Source of the DNA: Boesenbergia rotunda
Taxonomy: Eukaryota > Streptophyta > Magnoliopsida > Zingiberales > Zingiberaceae
Direction: 5' to 3'
Assembly (NCBI GenBank): GCA_024364735.1
Contig: JAGFNQ010000212.1
Coordinates: 124,001 to 188,000, forward strand
DNA: 64,000 bases
Part shown: positions 32,201 through 43,585 of the stretch, piece after piece
How the letters are laid out: each line of letters opens with the position of its first letter
Numbering within the stretch: position 1 is the first letter of the stretch
Translations under genes and position numbers: made by a program
The notes under the pieces: model-generated
The model's database searches: none
Told to the model about the DNA's origin: nothing
Seen by the model: only the letters and a program-made list of their open reading frames with translations

Positions 32201-33930
32201 CATGCAAGTATAACTAGAATCAATCAATGCAACCATACAGTGACATGCTATCCTATATCTGCATAGTCATACTCGTACCGATGCCATACAGAATCAGATA
32301 ATAATAAATGAGACTGTATAGAAGGAAATCTAGATTATATCCAAGATCAAGCATAAGTATCAAGCAAGAAAACAAACGGTAATAGAATTAAGGTAAATAA
32401 AAGCCTACTGCTTAAATAACAAATAGTCATGCATAAAAGGTGAAGTGAAACTATAGAATACAAGCAAGAAGTACCCACCTCCAAATAAAAGAAGTCTGTA
32501 TCAAATACGAGGAGAACCACCGCTAATAATCCGCCACAATAATCCAAATCAAGTCCCTGTATCAAGGACATATTTAATTAGTTATTGCACAGAAATGTTA
32601 ACTAGCTAATAAATCCCTAAATCATATTAGGGTTAACCTAATCGTTCCTTTTCCATCTAATTACTTCTAATTAAATGCTAAGTTATTAACTACTCAGTGT
32701 AGTTAAGATTTGGTTAACTCTTAGGTCTAAACTCGAATGTAATATCCCTAGTCCTCACTAGGCCTTAATATGGAACAGCTTACACCGTCTCAACCACCCA
32801 ACTAAACTCCAACCCAAGGAGTCCACGATAAGGGTTGGAACACAAAGGATACACATCCAAAGCACATGATTAACTCCACTACTCAACAGTTATATCCAAA
32901 ACCATAGCACAAATAGAACTATATCTAGCATCCAATTCAAAACAGGATTGAGGCCAAAACTCAATCCAACTCTTACCTGAGCCAACTAGCTCTCCATAGC
33001 CACTCCAAATTCGGCACTGAGCTTGGAGCAGGGAATGAGAGACTGTAACCCAAATTTAACTTGAAATCTGATCTGCCATCAAACACCAACTAATTCATAT
33101 TCAACCTCAGATTCATGGATCAATCCAGCAACTGCAAACTAAAAATCTACCATTCATACCTGGGATTAGCATGAACAAGATCACTCACGCAGCTCTGTTC
33201 CATGCTGTAATTTCCTCACGGCAGAACCCAACGCCAACAATAGCCAAACCTAGGAAGAAAGGAAAGCTACCAAAACCAAATCAAGCTCCAATTCAGCTTC
33301 AATTTCGATTCAAAATCGTGTTCTCCAAAGGATCTGTACACAAGAATCCATGGTAATAAAGGATCAAACATGGGAAAACAGTTGCGGAATCAATTTAACC
33401 ACTGCACCATAGAAAACGCATCTAAATCCAACAATCCTGAATTCCACCATTCAATCGGAAATAGCTAGAGATTAGATCCAGAGCTTACCCGATTTCATGT
33501 CGTCGACCATCCCTCGTTCCCGTACCAGTAGAACAACAACCAATAGGTGAGCTCGACTAGCTTCTAGATCTAGGTGGCATCGCGGTCTGGAGCTAGGGCA
33601 CAGCTCAAACAGAGAGGTGAGTAGCAATGACAGCTCACAGTCCAACCCCCTAGCCTCCCACTCGTCTACGGGGCAAGGAAGCGAAGACCGGCGGTTTGTC
33701 CACACTGAACGATCAAGCGATGATGTTTCGCCAGTGATCTGAGAGGAACGGGTAGAGATGCAAGGAGACAAAGGGAAGGGAGAGGGATCGAAAGGAGAGG
33801 AGTGGCGTCGGGTTTCAGCTGCGATGAAGAACTCGGAAGAGGAAGAAGCTGTGGGTTGGCTACACGCTAGGGCTCGTGGAAACGGGGAAAATGACAGCTC
33901 ATGAGGTAGTGGCATTTTCCATATTAGTCC
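29223..33930 (-). repeat. Right (5') LTR of the gypsy element, inner part, interrupted
   Basis: The inner edge is taken at tgtcatgtcccaagacc. The LTR continues to 33930, then resumes at 43391-43575 after element D. Excluding the solo LTR at 30314-32038 and element D, it is about 3.2 kb, a usual size for Tekay/Del LTRs. 33740-33930 matches the left LTR fragment. No gene is supported in this stretch. Confidence 0.6.
30314..32038. mobile_element. Solo LTR with TSD CTCAA
   Basis: Starts TGATAACTTTCATTTTG, ends GATCCATCA, and is flanked by CTCAA at 30309-30313 and 32039-32043. The outer LTR reads continuously across the join (aggctcaa|ccacaaggg). It is rich in GATCTGA/TCAGATC-like motifs at about 30530-30880 and has an inverted pair, CCTGATCGG/CCGATCAGG, at about 31500-31530. 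No gene. Confidence 0.85.
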
Positions 33931-34027
33931 TGTTGGTGCAGGAAGCACCATATCGAACCTTGTTTTGATATTGGCAAAGGATTCAAAGTTAAGTACTATT
34001 TGTGATCTAACATATTTACCAAGTGTG

Positions 34028-34395
34028 CAGGAAACAATGTCCTAGTGAAGGGCTGCTAGGCACCTGGCGAAGGACTGCCAGGAAACAAGGTCCTGGCGAA
34101 GGGCTGCTAGGCACCTGGCGAAGGACTGCCAGGAAACAAGGTCCTAGCGAAGGGCTGCTAGGCACCTGGCGAAGGACTGTCAGGAAATAAAGTCCTAGCG
34201 AAGGGCTGCTAGGCCCCTGGTGAAGGACTGTCAGGAAACAAAGACCTGGCTAAGGACTGCTAGGCACCAGGCGAAGGACTGCTTGGAACCGAAGACCTAG
34301 CGAAGGACTACTAGGCACCAGGCGAAGGACTGCTTGGTAACGAAGACCTGGCGAAGGACTACTAGGCACCTGGCGATGGACTGCTGGGCAAAAGT
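34028..34395 (+). repeat. 51-bp tandem array of paired mini-hairpins in the D LTR
   Basis: About seven units. Each holds CCTAGC-gaagggct-GCTAGG followed by CCTGGC-gaaggact-GCCAGG, so each half unit can fold into a 6-bp stem with an 8-base loop. Variant copies mostly keep pairing (CCTAGT/GCTAGG, CCTGGC/GTCAGG, CCAGGC/GCTTGG). The array recurs at about 42110-42402 (3' LTR) and 56042-56340 (solo LTR). Confidence 0.85.
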
Positions 34396-34664
34396 CCAAC
34401 TGGAGGAGCCGGTTGGCAATAGATAAATTCTCTTGAGAGGAGTAGGTGAGGGCGCGTTCCCCGTCAAGGGAACAGTAGGCGTCGGTTCGACCTAGGGCTC
34501 TATTTTGGAGACCCAAAGTCAGAACCAAGACAGCTATGGCTGTAAGACTCACTAACATACTTGCTTTATCATGTTTGGTACTAACCCTGGATGCAGGACT
34601 GAAGGAACCAGTGTCTGCAACTCAGAACGCCTCAAAGGAAAGAGGCAGCAGTTGGGTTGGGTGC

Positions 34665-35002
34665 CCGGAAGGTCCCGGGCGCCCTAGGTAAAAGCCAAAC
34701 AAGAGTTGAGCAAGAAAAAGCTTCGGAAGCTCACTGGGCGGGGCGCCCCCATGCTCCTGGGCGCCCCGGATGCCTCGGGCGCCCTGGGTCCAAGCCAACG
34801 AAGCAGATAAATTCAAGTCAGCGAGAAGCCAGCAGACTGAGTCAACCCGGGTGCCCCCTGCTTCCCGGGCGCCCCCGTCAAACCTCGAGCCTGATCCTGG
34901 AGGGATAAGGGCTGACCGAGTTGCGGATGAGGGTTTACGGATCGGGAGACACGTGGAGGGCGCCCCCAGCATTCCGGGCGCCCCCAGGTGCACTATATAA
35001 GG
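34665..35002 (+). promoter_or_regulatory. GGGCGCCC array and TATA box in the D LTR
   Basis: GGGCGCCC or near copies recur about eight times between 34665 and 34985, followed by ctatataagg at 34993-35002. The 3' LTR (TATA at about 42968) and the solo D LTR (tgctataaatag at about 56967) keep the order. Confidence 0.6.
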
Positions 35003-35413
35003 GGCTTGACCCCCAAGGCTTCTATAACAATTCTTCCAATGCTACTACGCTCTTCGACTCAAGCGCTCTGCTCCGAAAACCTCCCATCTCAAGATTGAAG
35101 CGCCGACGATGACCCTCTGCTCCAAAGTACAATCCACACCGGCCGTCGATAATGAAAGAGCTTAATTTTAAGTTTACTGTACTACATCTATAAAATCTCT
35201 CTGTAAACATTTGCGCACATATAGAATTGCCCGCAGTAAACGGTCAACGACCATGGGCCTTGGAGTAGGAGCCGACCGCGACTCCGAACCAAGTAAAATC
35301 GCTTGAGTTCGCGTTTGTGTTTCTTTATTTTCCGCTGCTTATTCTCTTTTCGAATCCGAAACGTTTAACGATATTCACCCCCCCCCCTCTATCGTTCTTC
35401 TCGATCCAACAAG

Positions 35414-35425
35414 TGGTATCAGAGC
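35414..35425 (+). other. Primer binding site of element D
   Basis: TGGTATCAGAGC, two bases after the 5' LTR; initiator tRNA-Met type. Confidence 0.85.
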
Positions 35426-36127
35426 GGGGAAGTTCAAATTTGGTGCAACCACCAATTTGAGAGTTTTTCGGATTTGCGAAATTATTTTATCTTTTTTTAA
35501 TCTTTCTCGTTAATCGAGTTTGGTGCAACACCACTCGATCTTTTTTGCTTTTTATTTTCAAATAAATAATATATGTGGGTGGATTTTGAAAATCACCCAC
35601 ATATATTGATAAAACAATTTTGAATTCTTATTTTTCACCATAAGCCAGAATTGATAAAACAATCAAGTTTTGAAAATTTATCATAAATTTTTTTTCTATT
35701 ATTTTAATATTTTTTTCTCAAAATTCGTGCTACCTTAATTCGAGCAAATTTTCTCCCAAGCATTGAAGTCTTACTCTTTCATCATTAATCATAATTGATA
35801 AAGTAACACTTTCAAAAATTTGTCATAAATTTTTTATTATTTTATTATTATTTTGCCTCGAAATTCATGCAATATTTTTTGTTGGGCTATTTTTTCCTCT
35901 CCCGCACTACTAATCCAAGACCAAGTCTTGGTACATTTCTGTTATTTCTCTTGTGTGCAAGGTTTAAACTAAATGGTCATCCAAGAGTGGAACAGTGCCC
36001 GTCCACCGCTATTCTCCGGCGAGAACTTCAATTCCTGGAGAAGTCTAATGGAATCCCACTTGAAGGCCAATTTGGATTTATGGTTGATAATCCAAACGGA
36101 GTTCACATTCCCCACAGAAGATGGAAC

Positions 36128-38082
36128 TGTTGGGTTTTTCGGGCCGTGAAAACCGCCTTTTCGCGTCGCGGAAACCCCGAGAACCCAAAGCCATGGATCT
36201 CGTGCGAAGAAAAATTCCGAAATGAAAAATCACGTATTCATTTCATGCTCAAAACTCGATCTACTCCTAGATCTAAAGAGGGATAAACCATTTTACCTTT
36301 GGTGCGTGCCCCGCTTAATCCCGCTCGCTCCTTTTGGATGTCGGATCTCTAGGACGTCAAGTGTCGTCCCTCTAGAAGTATCCACGCGAACAAAGTGGAT
36401 GGAGGAAACCCTTTAGGTGTGCTAGCACCTTTCAAGGGTTCGGCCAAGAGGAGAAGAAGAAGAAGAGCACCAACACTTGGAGGAGGAAGAAGAGAAGACA
36501 CACCATGAGAAAAATGGAACCAAAACCTTGGTTTTGTTCTCTCCTTATGGCCGGCCACATAATGGCCATTAATGGCCATTAAGTGGCCGGCCATAATGGC
36601 CATTAATGGCCATTAAGTGGCCTGCCATAACCCCCTTTCAATTTGAATTCAAATTCAAATGGGGGGGTACAACCTTTGGAGATGATGTGGAGCATCATCA
36701 TTGGTCAAATACCAAGCCAAGTCATCACTTGGTCAAGTCAAGGTGAGGTGGCCTTTTGGTCAAGTCAAACTTGACCATTAATCTTCCTTGATGAGGTGGC
36801 ATCCACACTTAATGCTCTTGATGATGTGGAGCATCATCAATGGTTGGCTCCATGCCAATTCATCACCATGATGTGGCATTAAGTCAAGTCTAACTTGAGG
36901 TGGATTTGGGTCAAGTCAAACTTGCCTTTTATGGACTTTCCATATTTAGTCAAGTCAAACTTGACTCCATTTCTTCTCCCATGTCAAGTCTAACTTGAAG
37001 TGGAACCAAGTCAAGTCAAACTTGATTTGGATTTGGGTCAAGTCAAACTTGCCTTTTATGGACTTTCCATATTTAGCCAAGTCAAACTTGACTTCATTTT
37101 TCTCCATCTATTTGTTCTTTGCGTGTGACCCTATAGGTTCTTGTAACGTTGGCAATGCTTCTAACCTCTTAGAAACATAAGCAATGAGCGGTATCTAGCA
37201 ACACATCATTGCTACCCAAGTTACAAGAATGTTGAGATCCAACATCACCAATGTGACTACTAATTATGACTTTCATAATATGTGACAATGTCCTTCTATC
37301 GTCGATATCTAGATTGATCTTCTATGAAGCATAGACCGTGTCATCCTCCAATCAATCTATGTGTCTTGAACTCCAAGTAGACTCACTATAATCAAATAAG
37401 CTCAATATCTCATATTGCCTTATTTGGGCATGGCCATGCACTTAGTGATCTCACTCTATCAAGACTATGATATCTCTCCCGTCATATAGGAGGGATAGAT
37501 CCCATCTACATCACTCACATCCCTCCACATAATTTGTTACATACCCAGTAATCGCCTTTATAGTCCACCCAGTTACGGGTGACGTTTGACGAAACCAAAA
37601 TACATAACTCCTTATGTAGGGAACTATGGTGACTTCGGGTCTAAGGACTAATAGTCACATGAGAAAGTATATGACACTCATATAACGATCCATGATACTT
37701 TCTCATGGTGGGTCATTCAGTATACATTCTCCAATGCATACTCATGTGTCAACTTGATATCTCATATCCATGACTTGTGAGATCAAGTCATCGTGTTGAC
37801 CTACATGCTAATCTCTATGCATTAACATTGTCCCTGAATGTTAATACTTGACTAGGAATAATTAAGAGTAGTGTTCTCTATATCATCTCACTATCGATTC
37901 AACCAATCGATTGATATAGATATGAACCTACTACCAAGGACGTTATTACACTTAGTTATTTGGCACCAATACAAGTAAGTATAATAACCATAATCAAATG
38001 CCTTTATATATATATATGAAATATGATACAATGAGTCTATACAACAACCATCACATGATTGGCTCTAGGGCTCTCACTAACA
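36128..38082. mobile_element. Solo LTR (1,955 bp) in the D gag gene
   Basis: Starts TGTTGGGTTTTTCGGGCC, ends CTCTCACTAACA, and is flanked by GGAAC at 36123-36127 and 38083-38087. No genes inside. It contains two 36-bp copies built from GGCCATTAATGGCC palindromes at about 36545-36620. Orientation is probably minus, judging from its TGTTAGTGAGAG start on that strand. Confidence 0.9.
36735..37095. repeat. Cluster of TCAAGTCAAACTTGA palindromes
   Basis: About nine copies or near copies of TCAAGT-CAA-ACTTGA (6-bp arms, 3-base centre) in 360 bp, for example at about 36762, 36913, 36951, 37009, 37036 and 37077, with a variant centre, CTA, at 36886 and 36986. Confidence 0.8.
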
Positions 38083-39165
38083 GGAACAACGATCGCCTTG
38101 GACAAATTGGACGAACCAACACTCAACATGATTGAGACAGATGTAAAGGCGACTGCAATCCTACAATGCGGCCTAACAAAAGAAGTATTCAAGCAGGTTG
38201 GACCCTTCAACTGTGCTAAAGAGATGTGGGAGAAGCTAATCAACCTACACGAAGAGAGCTCCGATATTGAGGACTCAGAAGTTGTGTTGTCCGAATCGTC
38301 AGAGGAATCAGACGAAGAAGAAGGAGATCACCTAAGATACCTTGCACTCTCGGTCCAAGCACAAACAGCCAAGTCAGAGTCTGAACCTGAATCCAAAGTC
38401 GAAATTGAACCAGAATCAGACGACAAATTGACTAAGATGGTAATCGATTTCAAATTCTTTTCAAAATTAGAATTAAATAATCAAACAGATACTGTAATGG
38501 TCGAGGAAGGTGTAAATTATATTGCAGGGAAAACTCCAAAAGAACCACCAAAGAAGGAGCTTCAACCAGTACCCGAGTCCGACTCAAACACGGAATCAGA
38601 AGATGAGTCTAGAGCCGAGGCGGCAAGAATCAAGGGGGAGATTCCCAATAAGGAATCAAAAGGTAAATTTGTAAGTTCAAATTTGAAAGATCATGTAATT
38701 TGTTGCACATGCAGGGAGATAGGGCACTACAAAAGTAGGTGTCCTCGTAAAATACGAACGGCACCACTGAAGGCGTCAAAGGAACCAGTTCGAAGAGCAA
38801 GAAAAGACAAAAGTCTGATACAATGCTTCAAGTGCCAGGAGTTTGGGCATTACAAAGGTGAATGCACAGATAGAAGAGCCAAAGATCCAGGACAACCAAC
38901 CAAGATGAGTAACTATAATTTATATGAAAATCCAATTTTTTCAATGAATGTTGATAGTTCATTTAGTCACTCTTGGTCAAACTTAAATATGGATGCATGC
39001 TTAAATAACATAATTAATTCATGCAAATTAATTAATTCAAACTTCAGAAAATTAAGACACGAAAATGAGACTTTGAAAATTAAAAGTGATATACTAGAAA
39101 AACTAATTAATAATTTTGCTAACTTAGAAAATCCAGAAATTTCTCCTCACTATAACTTTACATAA

Positions 39166-41999
39166 AGTTTTTTTTATAAGACTAGAAATGGTTAGATAAG
39201 GACCTGATTAATTGAAACTTGAACAACCTAGTATTAGGACAAGGTTTGATGATAGTACGTTAGGGAAGCCTGACTAAGGAATCAAGTAGGGTAAGGAGTA
39301 CTCTATTTGGTCTTTTTAGTCCGGTGGAACTAGCCGAAGCTACCTCTCCGAATCCTAAGCTAGTTAGACCAGAGTATCTCAAACAATAATTTAAAAATGA
39401 TCTTTCTTTAAAAGGCTTTGTCTAGGAAAGAGTTGTTGATCCAATAAGGCTACGGCCAAAGAAGGCCTCTGTGCCTCGCCAAGACCTGGAAGCCAATTAT
39501 CGAAACTCACTTTTAAATTATTATCTGTTAAACTTGAATCTAACACAAGCTTCAATTAATTCATAGTGTTAACATAAAATCAAAGATAAAATTAATGCAT
39601 CTCACAAAACAGTTAAGGATATCCTATTTTGTCACTTAGAAATGGGTGAGATGCTTAGGACCTAAAAGTTTAGTCCAACCCAACCAACCTTACAAATTAA
39701 ATTAATTTCTAACCTAAAATTCAACTTTAATTCCAATAAATACTTTTACAATTCAACTTTAATTCAAATAAATACTTTTAAAATTCAACTTTAATTCAAA
39801 TAAATACTTTTAAAATTCAACTTTAATTCAACTGAACAACTTCAAAATTCAAATTTAACCCTCTAAATTAATTTTGAAATCCTCAAAAATTAAATTTAAT
39901 TTTTTAAACTAAGAGTTAATGTTTCAAACCATTGTACTTAAAATTAGGAAATTTATTTCTTAATAATTACTTCTTTCCTTTACCATTATACAAATTCTAG
40001 AAAAATAAGCATGGCAAAAAGTCACCTTGGGGATTACTTAGGATATTTTTAAGGAAAATGTCTGCAGTCCGGGCTCTGAAATTATTTTGAACTTAAGTTT
40101 TTTTCCACAAAAACCTTCTATTTTTCTTGGAAATTATTTTAAATATAGAATTTCTCCTTTTCAGCTCTCTATATTAACTTTTGCAACAAGGGGAGAGAAA
40201 TTATGTTTCAAATCATTAAAACAATTTTTTTTTTACTTAGTTTTCTTCTCTTTTTGTTTGAATCAAACCCCAAGACTTAGAGGAGGATTAACTTGTGGTC
40301 AACAAGCCTCCTAGGACTGTGTCAGGTTTAGGGGGAGTTCAAGTTAAAAGAAGAAGTCTAAAGATTCTATGTTTTCAAACTATCACTCATGTTTTTCGAA
40401 AACTATGCTATCATTTCAAAATATGTCTTTCGAATACTCAGTTTTTCGAAATGTTAATACTTCAAAACTCACTTTAAGAATTATGCTTGATTCCCTTTCA
40501 ATTTTGACAAAATCCTAAGGACACAAAGGAAGTCTACTTCATGATCTACAAGGACTCCTAGGAAGTGTCAAATTTAGGGGGAGTCTAAATCGAAAGAAAT
40601 TATTTTTTGACTATTATTTTTCAAAATTATTAGATAATTCTTATAATTTGAATCAAACCTTAAGACTCTGAGAAAGATCGCTTGTAGTCAACAAGCTTCC
40701 TAGGACTGGGTCAAGCTTAGGGGGAGATTAAATTAAAAGAATTATTGAGCATTTTTCAAAATTATATGTTTTCATGCACTGCACTTTTCAAAAACATAAA
40801 TAAATTCTCTCTCAAAATACTATCCTTTTGAATAATTTTGTTATATATGTACCATCACTTTCAAAATTTTACTCTACTTTGGAATACTTTCAAAATCATT
40901 TTAGAATATTTTTGAAAATAATACTTACTTGACCTTAGAAAATTTTCCAGGACACTTAGGGAAATATCCTTGTAGTTAACAAGGTTTCCTAGGATTGTGT
41001 CAGACTAAAAACCAAGTCAAGTATTATTTTTTTCAAAATAAAATTAATCTTTCAAAAGTAGTTATGTTTTTCAAAAATTGCATATTATGCTTAAAAGTAC
41101 TTATATTTTTCAAAATACAAAATAGTTTTTCAAATTGTACAATACTTTTCAAAGTGGAGTTTGTTGATACAATTTAAGCTTTTGCTATGCTTTCAAGAGT
41201 TATGCTAAGTATTTTTACATTTTCAAGACTCATAAGCTCTGATACACAAATCTTAAACCTTTTTCAAAATATATTTTTCAAAAAGGAGTATTTTTAATGG
41301 AGAAAGCAGACTTAAAAATTTTTCCTTAAATTTCCTCCCTTTTTCAAAGAAACTTTATTGAAAACTTCGAGTTGCTCTTAACTAAGAATTTCCTTTGTGA
41401 TACTCAAAAGTTATTTTTAACTGAACTTAGAATTATTTCTTTCAAAAAGTAATGAACGATTTCATACTTAGAACCTTTTTCAAGAGTTAGACTGACCTTA
41501 GAACTTTTTTTTCAAACTGAAAAATTGCATTTTTTTTTTAAAAAACATCAAGGGGAGCTTTATGCAATGTTGCAAGGTTTTAGGGTTTAGAGGAGCTTCA
41601 TGAAAACCTCGTTACTAAAATTTTCATACTTCTTGTCTGTCAAAACAAAATTTTCAAAACTTCCAATCAAAAGTATTTTTTTCAAAAAGTTTTGTAACAT
41701 ATTTTGTTTGAAAATGATTCTTGAAAAAGTTGTGAACTCCTTTTACTTGAATTTATTTTGGTAAAACTCACTCTCTATTAGAAACCTTGTTCACCCATTA
41801 TGTTTTTGATATATGTCAAAGGGGAAGGAAAGGTCAAAGTTAAGTATTTGACAAGTATTCAGGGTTTTAGGGGGAGTATGAGAATTAAAGATTTTTTTCA
41901 AATCTATTCTGTTCTTAACTGCTATACCTCATTGATGTTTACCTTCTTTATTAACTGTTATAAGTTTTTACTTAACTTTGAATTGTGTTGCCATAAATC
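39166..41999 (+). other. Non-coding interior of element D
   Basis: No gene. 39180-39660 is recognisably similar to 45740-46220 of element C (see findings). The remainder is AT-rich, with many tttcaaaa runs and repeated ctaggactgtgtcag/gggggag blocks. Confidence 0.7.
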
Positions 42000-42012
42000 A
42001 AAAAAGGGGAGA
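42000..42012 (+). other. Polypurine tract of element D
   Basis: aaaaaaggggaga, one base before the 3' LTR. Confidence 0.75.
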
Positions 42013-42013
42013 T

Positions 42014-43385
42014 TGTTGGTGCAGGAAGCACCATATCGAACCTTGTTTTGATATTGGCAAAGGATTCAAAGTTAAGTACTATTTGTGATCTAACATATTT
42101 ACCAAGTGTGCAGGAAACAAAGTCCTAGTGAAGGGCTGCTAAGCACCTGGCGAAGGACTGCCAGGAAACAAGGTCCTAGCGAAGGGCTGCTAGGCACCTG
42201 GCGAAGGACTGCCAGGAAACAAAGTCCTAGAGAAGGGCTGCTAGGCACCTGGCGAAGGACTTCCAGGAAACAAAGACATGGCGAAGGACTGCTAGGCACC
42301 AGGCGAAGGACTGCTTGGAACCGAAGACCTAGCGAAGGACTGCAAGGCACCAGGCGAAGGACTTCTTGGTAACGAAGACCTGGTGAAGGACTGCTGGGCA
42401 AAAGTCCAATCGGAGGAGTCGGTTGGCAACAGGTAAATTCTCCTGAGAGGAGTAGGTGAGGACGCATTCCCCGTCGAGGGAACAGTAGGCGTCGGTTCGA
42501 CCTAGGGCTCCATTTTGGAGACCTAAAGTCAGAACCAAGACAGCTACAGCTGTAAGACTCACTAACATACTTGCTTTATCATGTTTGGTACTAACCCTGG
42601 ATGCAGGACCGAAGCAACGAGTGTCTGCAGCTCAGAACTCCTCAAAGGAAAGAGGCAGCAGTTGGGTTGGGCGCCCGGAAGGTCCCGGGCGCCCTAGGTA
42701 AAAGCCAAACAAGAGTTGAGCAAGAAAAAGCTTCGAAAGCTCACTGGGCGGGGCGCCCCCATGCTCCTGGGAGCCCTGGGTCCAAGCCAACGAAGCAGAT
42801 AAGTTCAAGTCAGCGAGAAGCCAGCAGACTGAGTCAACTCGGGCGCCCCCTTCTTCTCGGGCACCCCCGTCAAACCCCGAGCCCGATCCTGGAGGGATAA
42901 GGGCTGACCAAGTTGCGGATAAGGGTTTGTGGATCGGGAGACACGTGGAGGGCGCCCCCAGGTGCACTATATAAGGGGCTCGACCCCTAAGGCTTCTACA
43001 ACAATTCTTCCAACGCTATTACGCTCTTCGACTGAAGCGCTCTGCTCCGGAAACCTCCCATCTCGAGATTGAAGCACCGACGATGACCCTTTGCTCCGAA
43101 GTACAATCCACACCGGGTGTCGGTAACGAAAGAGCTTAATTTTAAGTTTACTGTACTACATCTATAAAATCTCTCTTTAAACATTTGCGCACATATAGAA
43201 TTGCCCGCAGTAAACGGTCAACGACCGTGGGCCTTGGAGTAGGAGCCGACCGCGACTCCGAACCAAGTAAAATCGCTTGAGTTCGCGTTTGTGTTTCTTT
43301 ATTTTCCGCTGCTTATTCTCTTTTCGAATCCGAAACGTTTAACGATATTCACCCCCCCCCCCTCTATCTTTCTTCTCGATCCACA
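42014..43385 (+). repeat. 3' LTR of element D
   Basis: 1,372 bp, starting TGTTGGTGCAGGAAGCACC and ending GATCCACA. It has about five and a half copies of the 51-bp hairpin unit. Confidence 0.9.
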
Positions 43386-43390
43386 AGTCC

Positions 43391-43575
43391 TTCTATTCCC
43401 TCAAATCTAAAATAGGTCCTTACCCTTGGGTTCTTTTCCATATAACCCCTCAAACCTTCAGATATCTCAACCCTAATCCCCTTTAGCTCTATGGTTTAGG
43501 TCCCGAAAACCCTAGACCCTCCTCCATAATTCTCCGAAAAATTTTGGGGCCTAGTCAAAAGTATCGGATTTAACA
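43391..43575 (-). repeat. Outer end of the gypsy right LTR
   Basis: Continues the LTR interrupted at 33930 and ends at ...cggatttaaca. It matches 14850-15034. Confidence 0.85.
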
Positions 43576-43585
43576 TTCTCTCTCA

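Larger units (their letters stand above)
33931..35411 (+). repeat. 5' LTR of element D
   Basis: 1,481 bp. The difference from the 1,372-bp 3' LTR lies largely in repeat copy number of the 51-bp array and in a missing GC-rich segment. Ends cacccccccccc tctatcgttc, then GATCCAACA. Confidence 0.9.
35973..39165 (+). pseudogene. gag of element D, interrupted by a solo LTR
   Basis: The N-terminal part starts at ATG 35973 (MVIQEWNSARPPLFSGENF, HLKANLDLWLI) and is cut at 36127. The rest resumes at 38088 in matching frame, so only the insertion and its duplicated GGAAC break the gene; about 410 codons are represented. Part two contains ATAILQCGLTKEVFKQVG and FNCAKEMWEKLINLHE, then an acidic region and two CX2CX4HX4C zinc knuckles (CREIGHYKSRC and CFKCQEFGHYKGEC). 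The C-terminal part is a coiled coil rich in Asn, Lys and Leu. The family is the Copia-type gag with zinc knuckles. No protease or RT follows. Confidence 0.85.
33931..43385 (+). mobile_element. Element D: gag-only non-autonomous LTR retrotransposon
   Basis: LTRs at 33931-35411 and 42014-43385 (TGTTGGTGCAGG...GATCC(A)ACA), primer site 35414-35425, polypurine tract at 42000-42012, and an exact duplication, AGTCC, at 33926-33930 and 43386-43390. The interior holds one gag gene, split by a solo LTR, then about 2.8 kb of AT-rich non-coding sequence. No pol and no ORF2 are seen. It lies inside the gypsy right LTR. Confidence 0.92.
14635..43575 (-). mobile_element. Tekay/Del-like Ty3/gypsy chromovirus element, heavily interrupted
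   Basis: The minus-strand order gag - protease - RT - RNase H - integrase - chromodomain-like tail is that of a Ty3/gypsy chromovirus. The LTR's minus-strand 5' end (TGTTAAATCCGA...) is at 43575 on the right. The matching end at 15034 on the left is followed by a minus-strand polypurine tract, ttagtgggggagaa. The left LTR is truncated to about 400 bp. The body is interrupted by a foldback element (16348-16596), element A (16991-23158), a solo LTR (26711-28949), another solo LTR (30314-32038) and element D (33931-43385). All coding parts carry stops or frameshifts. No tRNA primer site was found beside the right LTR. Confidence 0.85.

Noticed and set aside
34622..35000. Overlapping ORFs on both strands in D LTRs (also at 42601-42967 and 56509-57323)
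   Set aside because: They follow the GC-rich palindrome array and recur wherever the LTR does. Promoter sequence, not genes.
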